Source: Halococcoides cellulosivorans (GTDB lineage: Archaea; Halobacteriota; Halobacteria; Halobacteriales; Haloarculaceae). Taken from it: a DNA stretch of 64,000 nt. Below the pieces are notes generated by a model. The model searched no databases, was not told where the DNA came from, and saw nothing but the letters and a program-made list of their open reading frames with translations. The stretch's first letter is position 1; each line of letters begins with the position of its first letter. The position numbers and the translations under genes were made by a program. Positions 27,203 through 35,101 of this stretch are shown piece by piece. The stretch spans positions 310,001 to 374,000 of the forward strand of contig NZ_CP028858.1 of assembly GCF_003058365.1 (NCBI RefSeq), read 5' to 3'.

Positions 27203-28882
27203 ATGGCACGGGAGCCAACAGATCGCGTGAGCGTTCGCCGTCGACGGCTGCTGTCGATCGGTGCCGGCGTCCTGACGGCCGGAATCGGCGGATTCGTTGG
27301 GACGGCGACGGCGTGGGATCGCTTCGACGTTCACTTCGAGAGCCCCACCGAGGTGTGGCTCCTCGTCGCAGACGACCTCGAGTACGACCCACCGGCGGTT
27401 GCCCACGTCGTCGTCGACACCGGCGATGGGGTGGCGTGTCGTCTCCTCGAAGTCACCCCGGCGGCCGCGACGACCACCACCGGTCGGATCGGCGACACTG
27501 CGGGCCGATACACGGTCGTCCCGTACAGCGACGACCAGGAGACTGTGCTCGGTGTCCTTCCGTACAACCGTCCGAACGGCGGCGGCCGCTTTCACCGCCC
27601 GCGGTGTGTCATCAGAAACGACCGCCTGGACTGGAACGGGACGACCGCCGCCATCGAGGAGGCCGCGTGCGTCCGGGCGGCGATGGCGGGCCACTGGGGT
27701 GGCGACCTGCGAGACTGCTGGTTCGATCCGGTCGATCGTCGTGACGACGGCGTCACGATCGCGTTCGTCAGTACCTATTCGGCCGGCGATCGCGCGAGCG
27801 CTCGGGCGCTCGTCGAGACCGAGGACGGCGGGTTCGCGATTGCCGGATGGACCGATCCGGGCCACGCTGGCACGGACGCGTTGCTGGTGAAAACCGATGC
27901 GTCGGGGACCGAACAGTTCAGACAGACCTACGGCGGGAGCGGGATCGATCAGGCGCTCGATCTCGTTCAGACTCCGGACGGCGGGTACGCACTCGCCGGT
28001 CTGACGAATTCCGCCGGCGCGGGCGGGTACGACGCCTGGCTGATCTCGACTGACGACCGGGGCATCGTGGACTCCGAGTGGACCTACGGCGGGACGTCGC
28101 GCGATCGCGCGAAATCGATCGCACAGACCGACACGGGGTTCGTCATCGCCGGCGATACGACGTCCGCCGGTGCCGGCGTCGCCGACTTCTGGCTGCTCGA
28201 TGTCGACCGATCGGGGACCGTCCGCCGGGAGTGGACCTACGGCGGTCCCTTGAGCGAGACCTGCAACGCAGTCGCCCTGACTGACGATGGCGGGTACGCA
28301 CTGGCCGGCACGATGCTCGCTGCGGGCAGCCTGGACAACGACTGCTGGCTGGTGAAAACCGATGCAGCCGGCACCCAGGAGTTCGACGCACAGTTCGGCG
28401 GAGACGGCCTCGAGGTCGCGACCGATCTCGTCGCGACCGGCGACGGCGGCCTCGCGCTGGCCGGGGTGACGACCTCGGCCGGACAGTCCGGAGACTGCTG
28501 GCTGGTCCGAACCGACGAGACGGGCCGCCAACTGTTCGCAACGACGTACGGCGGCACCGCCGGAGACGCCGCCGACGCGCTGGTCCGGGCCGCCGATGGT
28601 GGGTTCGCACTGGCGGGCTACTCCTCGTCGTTTGGTGACGACTCACGTGACGCTCTCCTCGTGAAAACACGTGCCGACGGCACCGAGGAGTACCTCCAGC
28701 CGATCGATCTCGGGGTCGGTACCGACGACCGGGCGCGGGCGATCGTGCGGACGAGCGACGGCGGCTACGCGCTCGCCGGCGAGACGGCCGGACGGGACAG
28801 TTCCGCTGCGGGCTCCGGCGGGCCAGGTGCCGATGGCCATCGCGGCGATCTCCTGCTGGTCAAAACCGGGCCCGAAAACTGA
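27203..28882 (+). CDS. Tat-exported beta-propeller-like repeat protein
   Basis: 559 aa. Twin-arginine signal SVRRRRLLSIGAGVLTAGIG (about 10-29). Residues ~30-190 form a separate N-terminal domain. From ~195 to the end there are about seven repeats of ~50 residues with the core DGGYALAG, then a W/L-L-x-K-T-D strand and a YGG turn (e.g. TPDGGYALAGLTNSAGAGG). Seven such repeats suggest one seven-bladed propeller on the cell surface. Binding partner unknown. One repeat has TDTGFVIAGDT in place of DGG. Confidence 0.85.
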   Translation: MAREPTDRVSVRRRRLLSIGAGVLTAGIGGFVGTATAWDRFDVHFESPTEVWLLVADDLEYDPPAVAHVVVDTGDGVACRLLEVTPAAATTTTGRIGDTAGRYTVVPYSDDQETVLGVLPYNRPNGGGRFHRPRCVIRNDRLDWNGTTAAIEEAACVRAAMAGHWGGDLRDCWFDPVDRRDDGVTIAFVSTYSAGDRASARALVETEDGGFAIAGWTDPGHAGTDALLVKTDASGTEQFRQTYGGSGIDQALDLVQTPDGGYALAGLTNSAGAGGYDAWLISTDDRGIVDSEWTYGGTSRDRAKSIAQTDTGFVIAGDTTSAGAGVADFWLLDVDRSGTVRREWTYGGPLSETCNAVALTDDGGYALAGTMLAAGSLDNDCWLVKTDAAGTQEFDAQFGGDGLEVATDLVATGDGGLALAGVTTSAGQSGDCWLVRTDETGRQLFATTYGGTAGDAADALVRAADGGFALAGYSSSFGDDSRDALLVKTRADGTEEYLQPIDLGVGTDDRARAIVRTSDGGYALAGETAGRDSSAAGSGGPGADGHRGDLLLVKTGPEN

Positions 28883-28928
28883 CGGACGGGTCCAGACACC
28901 GGCGACGATGACGGTCCGCTCCGGCCGA

Positions 28929-30107
28929 TCAGTGCGCGTCCTGAACGAGATTCAGCGCCTGTTCGCGGTCGTCCCAGGGGACCATAATCGAGATGGAGGT
29001 CGCGGAGGTGATCACGTCGATGAGGTTGATCCGTGCGTCCGCGATCGGATCGATCACGCGGTTGACTGCGCCCGGCTGGTCGGGCAACTCCCCGCCGGTG
29101 ATCCGGATCACGGCGACCGAGTCCGTCACGGTGACCGAGGACAGCGTGTCGGTGTCGACCACACAGTCGTGCAACACCGTCTCGGCGGTCTCGACGTCCG
29201 CTTGTCGGACGTAGAACGTGATCGAGTCCATGCCGCTGGAGACCGCTTCGACGTTGATGCCCTCGTCGGACAGTGCCGTGGAGAGTTCCGAGAGAATCCC
29301 CGGCCGATTGCGCACCGCGCGCCCGGCGACGGTCAGACACGACAACCGATCTTCCTGAAGGTCGATCAGTCGCTGGAACTCGCCCTGGATGGTCGTCCCG
29401 CCAGTCAGCAGGTCGTCGTGCTGGTAGTGCAGGACGCGAACGCCCAGCCCCGAATCCTTGTAGGACAGCGCCGACGGCGCGACGACTTCCGCCCCGCGGA
29501 AGGAGAGGTTGCGCAACTCGTCGACGCTGATCTCACCGACGTTGCGCGCGCCCTCGACCACGGAGGGATCGCCGGTCATGACGCCCTCGACGTCGGTGAC
29601 GATGACGACTTCGTCGGCGTCCATGTACTTGCCGAGCATGACCGCCGTGGTGTCCGACCCACCGCGACCCAGCGTCGTGACGTTGCCCGCGTGATCTTCC
29701 GCGAGAAAGCCCGTCACGATCGGGACTTCGTCGCGCATCGTGCCCGCGAGCGCGTGCGTGCGCCTGGTCGTCTCGTCGATGTCGACTTCACCGAACTCGT
29801 CGGTGATGATCGGCCAGTCCTCGTGGCCTGGTTCGTAGAACTCGGCGTCGACGTCGTGTGCCGACAGCGCGCCTTTGAACATCCGGACGGCGGTCCGCTC
29901 GCCCATGCTGACGATCTCCGCGCGATCCGATTCGTCGGCGTCGTAGACGATGTCGTCGAGCAGTTCGTCGGTCGTGTTGCCCATCGCGGAGGCGACGATG
30001 GCGACCTCGTGGCCCTGCTCGACCGCGCGGGCGACCGACGTCGCCGCTCGCTCGATGCGTTCGCCACTGCCGAGACTCGTCCCGCCGAACTTTACGACGA
30101 TGCGCAT
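28929..30107 (-). CDS. lysC: aspartate kinase
   Basis: 392 aa; phosphorylates aspartate to start threonine, methionine and homoserine synthesis. N-terminal VVKFGGTSLGSGERI is the aspartokinase signature; LGRGGSDTTAVMLGKYM and VTDVEGVMTGDP complete the kinase domain (1-~235). Two ACT domains follow (about 255-320 and 325-392), as in feedback-regulated enzymes. Cytoplasmic. The ATG at 30107 begins at the signature. Confidence 0.94.
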   Translation of the reverse strand: MRIVVKFGGTSLGSGERIERAATSVARAVEQGHEVAIVASAMGNTTDELLDDIVYDADESDRAEIVSMGERTAVRMFKGALSAHDVDAEFYEPGHEDWPIITDEFGEVDIDETTRRTHALAGTMRDEVPIVTGFLAEDHAGNVTTLGRGGSDTTAVMLGKYMDADEVVIVTDVEGVMTGDPSVVEGARNVGEISVDELRNLSFRGAEVVAPSALSYKDSGLGVRVLHYQHDDLLTGGTTIQGEFQRLIDLQEDRLSCLTVAGRAVRNRPGILSELSTALSDEGINVEAVSSGMDSITFYVRQADVETAETVLHDCVVDTDTLSSVTVTDSVAVIRITGGELPDQPGAVNRVIDPIADARINLIDVITSATSISIMVPWDDREQALNLVQDAH

Positions 30108-30255
30108 GCGACCACCCTGTGAGTGTCTCGGATTGCCATGGAGGGCGTTTCTGCCGGGCGCGAATAACTGTGTTCATTCGTCCGGTTCTGGGCGCGGAGC
30201 CGTGTCGCCGTCTCTGACCGTGGGGGGTGATGGTTTCGGGTCGATTCGGCCACGG

Positions 30256-30300
30256 GTAGGCCCCCGATATCCACGACGTCGCTTCCCGACGTTGGCCTAC
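30256..30300. repeat. nested inverted repeat upstream of the MscS-like gene
   Basis: Outer arms GTAGGCC (30256-30262) and GGCCTAC (30294-30300); inside, ACGTCG (30276-30281) pairs with CGACGT (30287-30292) over a 5-base loop. It lies in the divergent spacer between lysC and the channel gene and could be an operator. Confidence 0.55.
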
Positions 30301-30340
30301 TCCCTGCTTTGGCTCTGTCTAACAATGTGTGACTCTCTGC

Positions 30341-31354
30341 ATGTCCTTCGTGACGATGATCACTCAGCAACTCGCGCCCGTCCCCCAGATCGGGCCAGCG
30401 ATCGAACAGACGCTTTCGAACGTCATACAGTATCTCCCGACGCTGTTGTCCGCACTCCTCATCCTCCTCGTCGGGCTCGTCGTCGGCCGGATTCTCGGAG
30501 CGATCGTCCGGCGGATCGTCCGCCGACTCAGCATCGACCGGTACACCAAAGGCACGGCGATGGAAGATGCCGGCGGCGACGATGCCGTCGCGCACGCACT
30601 CGGCAAGATCGCGGCCTATTACGTCTACTTCATCGCGATCCTCGCGGCAGTGGACGTGCTCGGCATCCCACGACTGACCGACATCCTCTCCGAGGTGGCG
30701 TCGTTCCTGCCGGTCGTCCTCGGCGCGCTCGTCGTGCTCGTCGTCGGGTTCGTCGTCGCACGGATCATCGGCGACATCGTCGCGACGATCGTCGGCGACT
30801 TCGGCGTCGGCCAGTACCTCCGCGAGACGCCGTTCGAGAACCTCGGCGACAGAGACGGTGAGTTCGGCCGCCTCGTCGGCAAACTCGTCACCTACTACGT
30901 CTACCTGTTGACGCTGATCGCGGTCGCCGACATCCTCGAGATTACCGCGCTCTCCACGCTGTTGGACACCTTCGCGTCGTACCTGCCCGCGCTGGTTGCC
31001 GGCCTGCTCGTCCTGTTGGTCGGGGTCTGGGTCGCCGAACGCGTCGCCGACCTGGTCGCCAGTACCGACGACACGCGTCTGATCTACGGCGTCAGTCTCG
31101 GCGTGAAACTGTTGATCTACTATCTCACGATCACGGTCGCGCTGGCGACGGTCGGCATCGACGTGACGGCGATCACGACCCTGTTCACCGCCTTCGTCGC
31201 GGCCTTCTTCGGGGCGCTCGCGCTCGCGCTCGCGATCGGCATCGGCATCGCCGTCGGTTTCGGCGGGCAGGACTACGTCGCCGAGAACATCGACGACTGG
31301 GTCGATACCGCCGTCGGGGCCGCGACCGAGGAGGACACTCCGGAGTTCGACTGA
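30341..31354 (+). CDS. membrane protein with mechanosensitive-channel-type TM repeats
   Basis: About 337 aa with at least eight hydrophobic helices. Segments LPTLLSALLILLVGLVVGRILG, FLPVVLGALVVLVVGFVVARIIG and YLPALVAGLLVLLVGVWVAER are three copies of a TM-helix repeat found next to or within MscS-like channels (CmpX type), and GFGGQDYVAENI near the end is the MscS helix signature. It ends before the usual beta domain, so it is a short form. Start uncertain: GTG 30329, ATG 30341 or ATG 30356. Confidence 0.83.
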   Translation: MSFVTMITQQLAPVPQIGPAIEQTLSNVIQYLPTLLSALLILLVGLVVGRILGAIVRRIVRRLSIDRYTKGTAMEDAGGDDAVAHALGKIAAYYVYFIAILAAVDVLGIPRLTDILSEVASFLPVVLGALVVLVVGFVVARIIGDIVATIVGDFGVGQYLRETPFENLGDRDGEFGRLVGKLVTYYVYLLTLIAVADILEITALSTLLDTFASYLPALVAGLLVLLVGVWVAERVADLVASTDDTRLIYGVSLGVKLLIYYLTITVALATVGIDVTAITTLFTAFVAAFFGALALALAIGIGIAVGFGGQDYVAENIDDWVDTAVGAATEEDTPEFD

Positions 31355-31590
31355 TCCCGTCGCGGTCCGAACGTCGGTCCCTCGTTTGTCGACACTCGCC
31401 GAACAAACACTGACAAGCGAGTCGCTTATTCTGGACTGACGCTGTTCCAGGCTGAGCACGTCTGTGAACAGTTCCTGCGGATTATTCTCTTACCATCAAC
31501 TGGGTTACCTGTTCTGTAATTGTGCGGGTCGCATGAGGAAAGATAATCCAACCCCAACCTATTTTACAAATAATTGCCTATCTAATATTC

Positions 31591-31860
31591 ATGACCAGTG
31601 GGATTGGGGATATTTTGGAGAGCTTTGAAGGTCCGCGCACCCTCTGGTATTTTTTAACACTGTTGGTATTTGTCGTCGGAGTGTTGGTTGTCGCCTCTAT
31701 CTTGTCCAGCTTGTATGGGATTCACTTAGTCGAGGAGATCGGACTTTCTCTTGCGGAGAACCCGATGACGCTGTTGAGCTTGGCGGGTATCTTAGCACTC
31801 GTCGCGCTAGCACTTTCTATCATTTCATTATTGTTGAAGTATTCAGATCATCTATTTTGA
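31591..31860 (+). CDS. small two-helix membrane protein
   Basis: 89 aa: short N-terminal part TSGIGDILESFEGPR, a first membrane helix (TLWYFLTLLVFVVGVLVVASIL), a linker with HLVEEIGLSLAENP, and a second helix (LLSLAGILALVALALSIISLLL). No family recognised. An A/T-rich CTATTTTACAAATAA ends about 20 bases before the ATG and can act as promoter. AT-rich codon use marks it as foreign to the surrounding core. Confidence 0.65.
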   Translation: MTSGIGDILESFEGPRTLWYFLTLLVFVVGVLVVASILSSLYGIHLVEEIGLSLAENPMTLLSLAGILALVALALSIISLLLKYSDHLF

Positions 31861-31911
31861 CGCCAATATCAGATAACTGCTCAAAATAGCGGCTCCGTTC
31901 AGAAAGCTATA

Positions 31912-31993
31912 CCAGTTTCGGCCCTGCTACTCATTGCACGCTTTGAGCGCCATGCGCTTTATCGTGCTTCTTCGTCGGGGAGTCCGAAACTGG
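31912..31993. repeat. 10-base inverted repeat in island spacer
   Basis: CCAGTTTCGG (31912-31921) and CCGAAACTGG (31984-31993) are perfect complements around 62 bases. May be a remnant of a small mobile element or a structured RNA; no transposase frame seen. Confidence 0.45.
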
Positions 31994-32068
31994 CTCGCCC
32001 TTTTGATCTGTATGGATTTGGCAAATTCGCGGGGTGATACTCGCATTTTGGATGGTGGCAATTCACCT

Positions 32069-32080
32069 GGTTATAAATAT
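32069..32080 (+). promoter_or_regulatory. TATA promoter of the 32104 gene
   Basis: GGTTATAAATAT, 24-35 bases before the ATG at 32104; a textbook leaderless archaeal promoter that validates this start. Confidence 0.65.
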
Positions 32081-32103
32081 CGACACATGATATATTCTTG
32101 TAG

Positions 32104-32670
32104 ATGCCACCGGAGTCACTCACATTGGCATTGGGTCTTTCCGCTGTTTTGGCGACGCTCTGCATAGGTATATGGCGACACCATTCAAAAATTGAAAAAA
32201 AGTATGGGGATGATTATTATGAATATGAGGACTATCAGTGGAGTGAGTTCAGTAGCGATCTAGGGGAACTGGTCGCAGAAATAAACCAACTTACCGATTT
32301 TAATCCTCAAAATGCTGAGGCGGATGTCCCACCACAAGGCGAAATAATAACAGTAATTCATAATAATATTGATCGAGAAGAGATGGAGAATATTGAATCC
32401 TCATTGAGAGAGTTTGATACCGCAATTGAATTAAAAAGCGAAGCAAAGGATTATTATATGTCTTCATATAGGTTTTTGGGTATTTCATGCATTATTGTCG
32501 TTCTTATCGCAATCGGTATTGTGGCGGTTGAATCCCAGAAGGATTGGGTTCCAATGTTGGTTTCGGCTGTATTTCCGGGATTTCTGGGGGTTTTGAAAGC
32601 TAGAAATGGCTACTCTTGCGAAATGGAACTCGATAATTTAATCGATGATTACCGCTCCCCAAGGAGGTGA
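32104..32670 (+). CDS. membrane protein of unknown function (three helices)
   Basis: 188 aa. N-terminal helix SLTLALGLSAVLATLCIGIW, a long soluble acidic middle (~25-115, rich in Y, E and D), then a helical hairpin (FLGISCIIVVLIAIGIVAV and VPMLVSAVFPGFLGVL) and a short charged tail. The C-terminal 2-TM-plus-helix shape recalls SLATT-type effectors, but there is no sequence match I can prove. Ends 15 bases from the end of the convergent Panacea-like gene. Low-GC codon use. Confidence 0.7.
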   Translation: MPPESLTLALGLSAVLATLCIGIWRHHSKIEKKYGDDYYEYEDYQWSEFSSDLGELVAEINQLTDFNPQNAEADVPPQGEIITVIHNNIDREEMENIESSLREFDTAIELKSEAKDYYMSSYRFLGISCIIVVLIAIGIVAVESQKDWVPMLVSAVFPGFLGVLKARNGYSCEMELDNLIDDYRSPRR

Positions 32671-32685
32671 ATTCACCCCTCTCTT

Positions 32686-33171
32686 TTATACTCGGGAATA
32701 TTCTGAGTTTTTAGCCATTTTCGGATATTGGTTGTAAACGAAGCTTAGGATTTGGGGAAGTGGTCGGTCAAGGTGCCTCTCCCGTACCCATGTGAGTAGA
32801 CTCTGTTGGCTATCTTCAATTTCTTGAAAGTGGCTTTCTGCGACTTTTTCTCCTTCAGGGGTTAGTTTGTGGCAGTCTCCCTCAAATTCTGGCCTATTCT
32901 CTATAACAAGGAGTCCTTCTTTTTCTAACTCTTCTATTGTCTCGAAGACTCCTTGATCAAATGGGCCATATTTGTCGGGTTCAAAGTCGAAATCTGTGGC
33001 TATATCGAATTCTCCCTCTAACTTTTTCGCAATCAAAAACGCCCCCTTCATAAGCCGAGTTCGACCACAGATCTCCTTGGCAGTTTCATCGTGTTCTCGG
33101 GCATAGAACAGCCTCAGAAGCCACTCTCTTCGATCTCCAACTGCCGGGGTCATTTCTTCTCTCCAACTCAT
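32686..33171 (-). CDS. Panacea/YwgA-like protein (possible antitoxin-type)
   Basis: 161 aa. The stretch TRLMKGAFLIAKKLEGEF followed by EPDKYGPFDQGVFETIEELE (KLQK-FLIAKKL...YGPFS-type pattern) matches YwgA/SocA-Panacea proteins, which in bacteria and phages serve as antitoxins or protease adaptors. The C-terminal part (EKVAESHFQEIEDSQQSLL) is helical. Soluble. Its partner is unclear: the gene is convergent with a membrane protein and next to tRNA-Thr. Family placement is moderately sure; an antitoxin role is inference. Confidence 0.65.
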   Translation of the reverse strand: MSWREEMTPAVGDRREWLLRLFYAREHDETAKEICGRTRLMKGAFLIAKKLEGEFDIATDFDFEPDKYGPFDQGVFETIEELEKEGLLVIENRPEFEGDCHKLTPEGEKVAESHFQEIEDSQQSLLTWVRERHLDRPLPQILSFVYNQYPKMAKNSEYSRV

Positions 33172-33436
33172 TTTGATACACCTGATTGTTGGGGCCCTTC
33201 GACCGGTGCGTTCGAATTAAAGAATGAGTTGCTTTCGTAAAAGAATACCCCTCTCTCAATCCAAAATTATCGTTTGGTCCATATCTTGGCCAAATCCTTC
33301 ATTACAGTAGAAAATGGGATACTACTGAAGAATTTATGAAATTATTTGTGTACTTTTCAATCTTTGGTCAATCCTCAAGTGGGTTATCTTCTCTGAAGTT
33401 AGATCATAGACCGTTCAACTGCGAAACGAAAATCGA

Positions 33437-33511
33437 AGCCGGTGGGGGGATTTGAACCCCCGGCCTAATCCTTACGAAGGATTCGCTCTAGCCAGTCTGA
33501 GCTACACCGGC
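33437..33511 (-). tRNA. tRNA-Thr (anticodon CGT)
   Basis: Full cloverleaf on the minus strand: acceptor GCCGGTG pairs with CACCGGC, D arm GCTCAG...CTAGAGC, anticodon stem AATCC/GGATT around loop TTCGTAA (anticodon CGT, reads ACG), T arm GGGGG TTCAAAT CCCCC. The discriminator base at 33437 is T, as expected for archaeal tRNA-Thr; CCA is not encoded; no intron. Lies downstream of trm5 on the same strand, behind a hairpin array. Confidence 0.93.
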
Positions 33512-33624
33512 GCGCTTCGTTCCTCGCGCCCCGAGCCCTGCATCGCTGCGCTCTGCAGGACACCGGCAGACTCGCGGTGCTCGCCTGCCGAGCCTTGCCT
33601 CACTGCGTTCGGCAAGACACCGGC
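33504..33624 (-). repeat. hairpin array next to tRNA-Thr with octamer ACACCGGC every 56-57 bases
   Basis: The octamer that forms the tRNA 5' end (ACACCGGC, 33504-33511) recurs at 33560-33567 and 33617-33624. Between them are four perfect 6-bp hairpins: 33509-33530 (GGCGCG/CGCGCC), 33537-33559 (CCTGCA/TGCAGG), 33564-33590 (CGGCAG/CTGCCG) and 33594-33616 (CTTGCC/GGCAAG). Hairpins 2 and 4 keep nearly the same 11-base loop (TCGCTGCGCTC and TCACTGCGTTC) while their stems differ by paired changes. It would be the 5' leader of the tRNA transcript. Confidence 0.8.
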
Positions 33625-33629
33625 CTGTA

Positions 33630-33650
33630 CTTCCAGTTAAATCGCAGTCC
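33630..33650 (-). promoter_or_regulatory. possible tRNA-Thr promoter
   Basis: Minus-strand GATTTAAC (33634-33641) is the nearest TATA-like run upstream of the tRNA. Transcription from it would start near 33610 and include most of the hairpin array before the mature 5' end. Confidence 0.4.
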
Positions 33651-33671
33651 ATGAATAAGCGTTGCGAATCC

Positions 33672-34664
33672 CTACGCCCGCAGGCGGACGTCGAGACAGA
33701 CGTTGAGTTCGTGCGGGGCGTACGAGCGGACCTCTCGACGGTCCTCGACCGACACGTCGTAGCCCGCCGCCTCGGCCGCCTCGCGGATCGCGCGCTCGCC
33801 GGGGCCGAACGCATCGTCCTCGTGCTGAATGTCGTAGTAGTGGAGCACACACTCGTCGCCGGCCATTGTCATCGCCGCGTCCAGAAATTCGTCGGCGCTG
33901 TGTGGGAGGTTCATCACCAGCCGATCCGCCCGGTCGGCATACTCTGGTGCCACATCGCGCACGTCGCCCGCGATCGCCGTGATCCGATCGCTCACCCCGT
34001 TGCGCTCCGCATTCCCCTCCAGAAAGTCGATCGCGCGCTCGTTCAGATCGACCGCGATTACCTCGGCCCCGCGGGCGGCCATCGGGACGGCGTAGGGCCC
34101 GACGCCCGCGAACATGTCGATTACGCACTCGCCCGCTTCGACCTGCTCGACGACGCGGTGGCGCTCGGTCGCCAGCCGCGGCGTGAAAAACACCTCGTCG
34201 ACGTCCAGCGCAAAGGAGTGTCCATGTTCGCGGTGGACCGTCGCGGTCGTCTCGCCGACGAGCACGTCCCACTCGCGGACCCGATCCGACCCCTGGATCT
34301 TCGAGGCGCGATTCAGCACGCTCTCGGCGGGCAGATCCGACCGATCGATGGCGTCGGCCAGTTCGCGCGCCCGTTCGGGGTCGTCCTCGTCGATGACGAC
34401 CAGCTCGCCCAGGCGGCCATAGCTGGCGTCCTCGATCAGATCGGCGGGCATCGTCTGGGTCTCGCGCCCGTCGAGATCGGCGGTCGTCAACTCGAATGCG
34501 GGCAGCGCGTCCGCGGGCACCGCTTCCGTATCGGTGACGGGGATCGCGATCTGCCCGTCCTCGACGCTGATCTCGTGGTCGTGGTCCAGGCAGTCGTGCT
34601 CAGCCAGGACCTGACGCGTCCGCTCGCCGTCGGTTCGATCCACGCGGACGCAGGGGACGCCCAT
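33672..34664 (-). CDS. trm5: tRNA (guanine(37)-N1)-methyltransferase Trm5
   Basis: 330 aa. Makes m1G37 next to the anticodon, which prevents +1 frameshifting. N-terminal D1 region (1-~80), D2 region with VLNRASKIQGSDRVREW, and a D3 class I methylase with DMFAGVGPYAVPMA (SAM loop), IAVDLNERAIDFLEGN and the catalytic NLPH motif (VMNLPHSADEFLD). Length is normal for the archaeal enzyme. The ATG at 34664 begins the conserved domain. The stop is ~160 bases before tRNA-Thr. Confidence 0.93.
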   Translation of the reverse strand: MGVPCVRVDRTDGERTRQVLAEHDCLDHDHEISVEDGQIAIPVTDTEAVPADALPAFELTTADLDGRETQTMPADLIEDASYGRLGELVVIDEDDPERARELADAIDRSDLPAESVLNRASKIQGSDRVREWDVLVGETTATVHREHGHSFALDVDEVFFTPRLATERHRVVEQVEAGECVIDMFAGVGPYAVPMAARGAEVIAVDLNERAIDFLEGNAERNGVSDRITAIAGDVRDVAPEYADRADRLVMNLPHSADEFLDAAMTMAGDECVLHYYDIQHEDDAFGPGERAIREAAEAAGYDVSVEDRREVRSYAPHELNVCLDVRLRA

Positions 34665-34738
34665 ACGGCCGATCGACGGTCGAACGCGGTAAGCGTGACG
34701 GACCGCTCCGGGGGGAGCGTGCCAGCGGCTCGTCGTCG

Positions 34739-35014
34739 CTACTCGTACGGATACCGGGCCTGCCCGCCACAGTCACAGGTCACGACGACGTGGCCGTCCT
34801 GGGTGCGGACGCGCGCGTTCACCCCCGGGCGGAGGTAGACGTCACACCGATCGCAGGAGAACCGTTTCAACTGCCGGGGCAGGCCGATCCGGTTGCGCTC
34901 GGCGACCCGTCGCGCGAGGCGCACGCGCTCGCGAGCGCGGTCGTACTCGCCGGACTGGGCGGCCTCACGAGCCAGTACGGCGAGTCGTTCGATGCGCTCG
35001 CTGGCTATCGACAT
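34739..35014 (-). CDS. rnp4: ribonuclease P protein component 4
   Basis: 91 aa zinc-ribbon subunit (Rpr2/Rpp21 family) of archaeal RNase P, which trims tRNA 5' leaders. An N-terminal helical half rich in A, E and R (ASERIERLAVLAREAAQSGE) is followed by CDRCDVYLRPG and VTCDCGG, giving four Cys for one zinc. Helix-plus-ribbon and length fit exactly. The ATG at 35014 starts the family; the open frame upstream is antisense to the glycosyltransferase. Close to trm5 and a tRNA gene. Confidence 0.9.
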   Translation of the reverse strand: MSIASERIERLAVLAREAAQSGEYDRARERVRLARRVAERNRIGLPRQLKRFSCDRCDVYLRPGVNARVRTQDGHVVVTCDCGGQARYPYE

Positions 35015-35101
35015 GTCTCGACCGAGCGGACCGACCCACATGGGCGTTCCGGGCGCGCCCGAACCGACAGCCGTTTTGATCCCGCTCGCCCAGTCGGGCG
35101 T

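Larger units (their letters stand above)
31430..33437. other. AT-rich island ending at tRNA-Thr
   Basis: Base composition falls sharply from the GC-rich background after ~31430 and recovers at the tRNA gene. Three genes (31591, 32104, 32686) have codon use unlike the neighbours. No integrase or transposase could be recognised, and no att-like repeat of the tRNA 3' end was found at the other border. Confidence 0.6.

Noticed and set aside
25736-28531. A 931-codon minus-strand open frame spanning several genes
   Set aside because: Only its last 116 codons (the HTH regulator) show protein-like sequence; the rest is antisense to the phosphoesterase and propeller genes with Arg/Gly/Val-rich shadow composition.
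30092-31459. A 455-codon minus-strand frame rich in D, E, R and Q
   Set aside because: Antisense to the MscS-like gene; the acidic repeats are complements of its hydrophobic codons.
31934-32167. Short frame in the AT-rich island that might be a transposase remnant
   Set aside because: No DDE or HUH residues, and its 3' part overlaps the well-supported 32104 gene; only the nearby 10-base inverted repeat is kept as an observation.
33504-33624. CRISPR-like array
   Set aside because: Only two ~56-base units with an 8-base shared repeat and structured, mutually similar interiors; no cas genes in the window. No CRISPR array seen anywhere.
33452-33640. A 62-aa plus-strand frame over tRNA-Thr and the hairpin array
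   Set aside because: Runs antisense through the tRNA; its internal repeat is the DNA hairpin repeat, not a protein feature.
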